Shown piece after piece: positions 61,485 to 64,000 of a stretch of 64,000 nucleotides of DNA. The notes beneath the pieces were generated by a model, which saw only the letters and a program-made list of their open reading frames with translations, did no database searches and had not been told where the DNA came from. Where the stretch lies: NCBI RefSeq assembly GCF_021869535.1, contig NW_026262736.1:496001-560000 (forward strand). The letters run 5' to 3'. A program made the position numbers and the translations under genes. Position 1 is the first letter of the stretch; the number at the start of each line of letters is the position of its first letter. This DNA is from Mytilus californianus. Lineage: Eukaryota; Mollusca; Bivalvia; Mytilida; Mytilidae.

Positions 61485-64000
61485 AGTGGACTTTGACGAG
61501 GGTTAGTGAGGTGCCCTTTTTCACTTCTGCGCATGTCTGCCCTTTTTTGTGACTGCGCATGCGTCAGAAATTTCCAAAAATATTTCTAAGTACAGAGTAT
61601 GAAAAGTGCCTTTGACTTCAATCTTCAAATAGGTGTAGAATGGATTTGAATAGAGATATTTTCTTAAAGTTAACTGTTCCGAAAAGATGAAAAGGCGATC
61701 TAGAGCATGAAAACTTATTGGTATCAATGAAGTGTACGGCCGCACTTTCCGACCTCACTGAAGAAACGTTTGTGTGAGAGTGAAGCCTAATCCCGACATT
61801 AACCCCAACTCCGAAACTACAAAAGATAAAGACTTGCGGTTTTCATCATAGGCTTAATTCTCGCAAAGTACTGCCCCTAACGGGGTCGATTTATTAATTT
61901 CAAGCCAATCGAAGCATAGGATCATGTTGAGACTTTGAAAATATCGACTTTGAAAAGTACCAAAAACCACAACCTGACCCCCCACCCCTCCAAAACTGTG
62001 ATTTTTGAGAAGTTCGTGAAAAAACTTAATACGAAAATCTAATCGGTTAACCCCCTAGACTTACCCGTTCCAAGATAAAGTAAGGCCTTCAAAACAACGA
62101 TTTTAACACATTTGGGGTTTTGGTTTGGGTTAGTGTTTGGGTTAGAGTTAGGGTCAGGGTTTGGGTCAGGGTTAGGGTCAGGGTTAGGGTCAGGGTTTGG
62201 GTCAGGGTTAGGGTCAGGGTTAGGGTCAGGGTTTGGGTCAGGGTTAGGGTCAGGGTTAGGGTCAGGGTCAGGGTTTAAGTTAGGGTTAGGGTCAGGGTTT
62301 GCGTATGGTAGTGGACTTTGACGAGGGTTAGTGAGGTGCCCTTTTTCACTTCTGCGCATGTCTGCCCTTTTTTGTGACTGCGCATGCGTCAGAAATTTCC
62401 AAAAATATTTCTAAGTACAGAGTATGAAAAGTGCCTTTGACTTCAATCTTCAAATAGGTGTAGAATGGATTTGAATAGAGATATTTTCTTAAAGTTAACT
62501 GTTCCGAAAAGATGAAAAGGCGATCTAGAGCATGAAAACTTATTGGTATCAATGAAGTGTACGGCCGCACTTTCCGACCTCACTGAAGAAACGTTTGTGT
62601 GAGAGTGAAGCCTAATCCCGACATTAACCCCAACTCCGAAACTACAAAAGATAAAGACTTGCGGTTTTCATCATAGGCTTAATTCTCGCAAAGTACTGCC
62701 CCTAACGGGGTCGATTTATTAATTTCAAGCCAATCGAAGCATAGGATCATGTTGAGACTTTGAAAATATCGACTTTGAAAAGTACCAAAAACCACAACCT
62801 GACCCCCCACCCCTCCAAAACTGTGATTTTTGAGAAGTTCGTGAAAAAACTTAATACGAAAATCTAATCGGTTAACCCCCTAGACTTACCCGTTCCAAGA
62901 TAAAGTAAGGCCTTCAAAACAACGATTTTAACACATTTGGGGTTTTGGTTTGGGTTAGTGTTTGGGTTAGAGTTAGGGTCAGGGTTTGGGTCAGGGTTAG
63001 GGTCAGGGTTAGGGTCAGGGTTTGGGTCAGGGTTAGGGTCAGGGTTAGGGTCAGGGTTTGGGTCAGGGTTAGGGTCAGGGTTAGGGTCAGGGTCAGGGTT
63101 TAAGTTAGGGTTAGGGTCAGGGTTTGCGTATGGTAGTGGACTTTGACGAGGGTTAGTGAGGTGCCCTTTTTCACTTCTGCGCATGTCTGCCCTTTTTTGT
63201 GACTGCGCATGCGTCAGAAATTTCCAAAAATATTTCTAAGTACAGAGTATGAAAAGTGCCTTTGACTTCAATCTTCAAATAGGTGTAGAATGGATTTGAA
63301 TAGAGATATTTTCTTAAAGTTAACTGTTCCGAAAAGATGAAAAGGCGATCTAGAGCATGAAAACTTATTGGTATCAATGAAGTGTACGGCCGCACTTTCC
63401 GACCTCACTGAAGAAACGTTTGTGTGAGAGTGAAGCCTAATCCCGACATTAACCCCAACTCCGAAACTACAAAAGATAAAGACTTGCGGTTTTCATCATA
63501 GGCTTAATTCTCGCAAAGTACTGCCCCTAACGGGGTCGATTTATTAATTTCAAGCCAATCGAAGCATAGGATCATGTTGAGACTTTGAAAATATCGACTT
63601 TGAAAAGTACCAAAAACCACAACCTGACCCCCCACCCCTCCAAAACTGTGATTTTTGAGAAGTTCGTGAAAAAACTTAATACGAAAATCTAATCGGTTAA
63701 CCCCCTAGACTTACCCGTTCCAAGATAAAGTAAGGCCTTCAAAACAACGATTTTAACACATTTGGGGTTTTGGTTTGGGTTAGTGTTTGGGTTAGAGTTA
63801 GGGTCAGGGTTTGGGTCAGGGTTAGGGTCAGGGTTAGGGTCAGGGTTTGGGTCAGGGTTAGGGTCAGGGTTAGGGTCAGGGTTTGGGTCAGGGTTAGGGT
63901 CAGGGTTAGGGTCAGGGTCAGGGTTTAAGTTAGGGTTAGGGTCAGGGTTTGCGTATGGTAGTGGACTTTGACGAGGGTTAGTGAGGTGCCCTTTTTCACT

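Larger units (their letters stand above)
43345..64000 (+). repeat. 825-bp family array: 25 full units plus 41 bp, continuing beyond window
   Basis: Units start AGTGGACTTTGACGAGGG. There are 23 of 825 bp and two of 820 bp, totalling 20,615 bp, and the 26th begins at 63960. The core differs from the 833 family at six positions that I found; in the first unit these are 43356, 43374, 43382, 43400, 43425 and 43802. The hexamer block has a different order and the spacer AGTGGACTTAAAGGATGG is missing. Noticed single-base variants are at 46317, 50563, 54516, 54999, 59461 and 59944. Reading frames of 69, 74, 106 and 113 codons recur in every unit and are Gly-Leu/Gly-Ser or Asn-Pro-Asp-Pro repeats, or GTG-started, so none is accepted as a gene. 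Confidence 0.97.

Noticed and set aside
9924-64000. CRISPR array
   Set aside because: The repeats are 820-904 bp long, directly adjacent and nearly identical, with no unique spacers. The sequence context is eukaryotic.
9924-64000. Pure assembly artefact
   Set aside because: Not fully excluded, but unit-specific substitutions, length variants (839, 904 and 820 bp) and a clean family switch argue that distinct real units were resolved. The exact copy number remains uncertain.
1-64000. tRNA, rRNA, histone or other conserved RNA and protein genes
   Set aside because: I looked for tRNA A- and B-box patterns, ribosomal core motifs and conserved protein motifs on both strands and saw none.

Overview
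The window looks like the subtelomere of a metazoan chromosome, most likely a marine mussel (Mytilus-like bivalve). The base composition is AT-rich and eukaryotic, telomeric repeats are of the TTAGGG type, and two interspersed repeats (about 1827-2475 and 7745-8011) match sequences I recall as extremely common in Mytilus genomic and cDNA data. That recall was not checked by a search. I see no convincing protein-coding gene, tRNA, rRNA or CRISPR array. Open reading frames here are short, lie in simple or tandem repeats, or begin at non-ATG codons.

Left part (1-9923) is a patchwork of subtelomeric segments separated by blocks of (TTAGGG)n, all with the G-rich strand running left to right. In order: a three-monomer satellite with a 568-bp period (1-1023) cut off by TTAGGG repeats (1024-1088); about 2.9 kb of repeat-rich, apparently gene-free DNA with two CATA microsatellites and a mussel-type dispersed element; an array of eight TTAAGG-type units, each with a conserved inverted repeat (about 3985-4710); TTAGGG (4711-4902); three copies of one subtelomeric segment (4903-5878, 5918-6407, 6537-6831), each with a different right-hand truncation that ends in TTAGGG; TTAGGG (6831-6943); AT-rich DNA with a second mussel-type repeat; a 1.46-kb degenerate TTACCC-type array (about 8040-9502); and about 420 bp of nearly pure TTAGGG (9503-9923).

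Right part (9924-64000, 84% of the window) is one continuous head-to-tail array. Forty units of mainly 833 bp (9924-43344) are followed by 25 complete units of mainly 825 bp (43345-63959) plus 41 bp of the next. Each unit has a non-telomeric core of about 630 bp and a block of about 180-195 bp made of telomere-variant hexamers (TTAGGG, TCAGGG, TTTGGG, TTAGTG). The hexamer order is nearly fixed within each family but differs between families, although the cores differ at only six positions that I found. Length variants (839, 904 and 820 bp) and shared substitutions reveal higher-order duplications, including one of 4945 bp.

The most interesting reading is that this is a telomere-linked amplification system: subtelomeric sequence plus telomere-like repeat copied as a block, as with yeast Y-prime elements or TALT sequences in telomerase-independent chromosome-end maintenance. 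The left part records earlier breakage and healing events at the same end. The strand polarity of every TTAGGG block suggests the chromosome end lies to the right, but no terminal telomere is inside the window.
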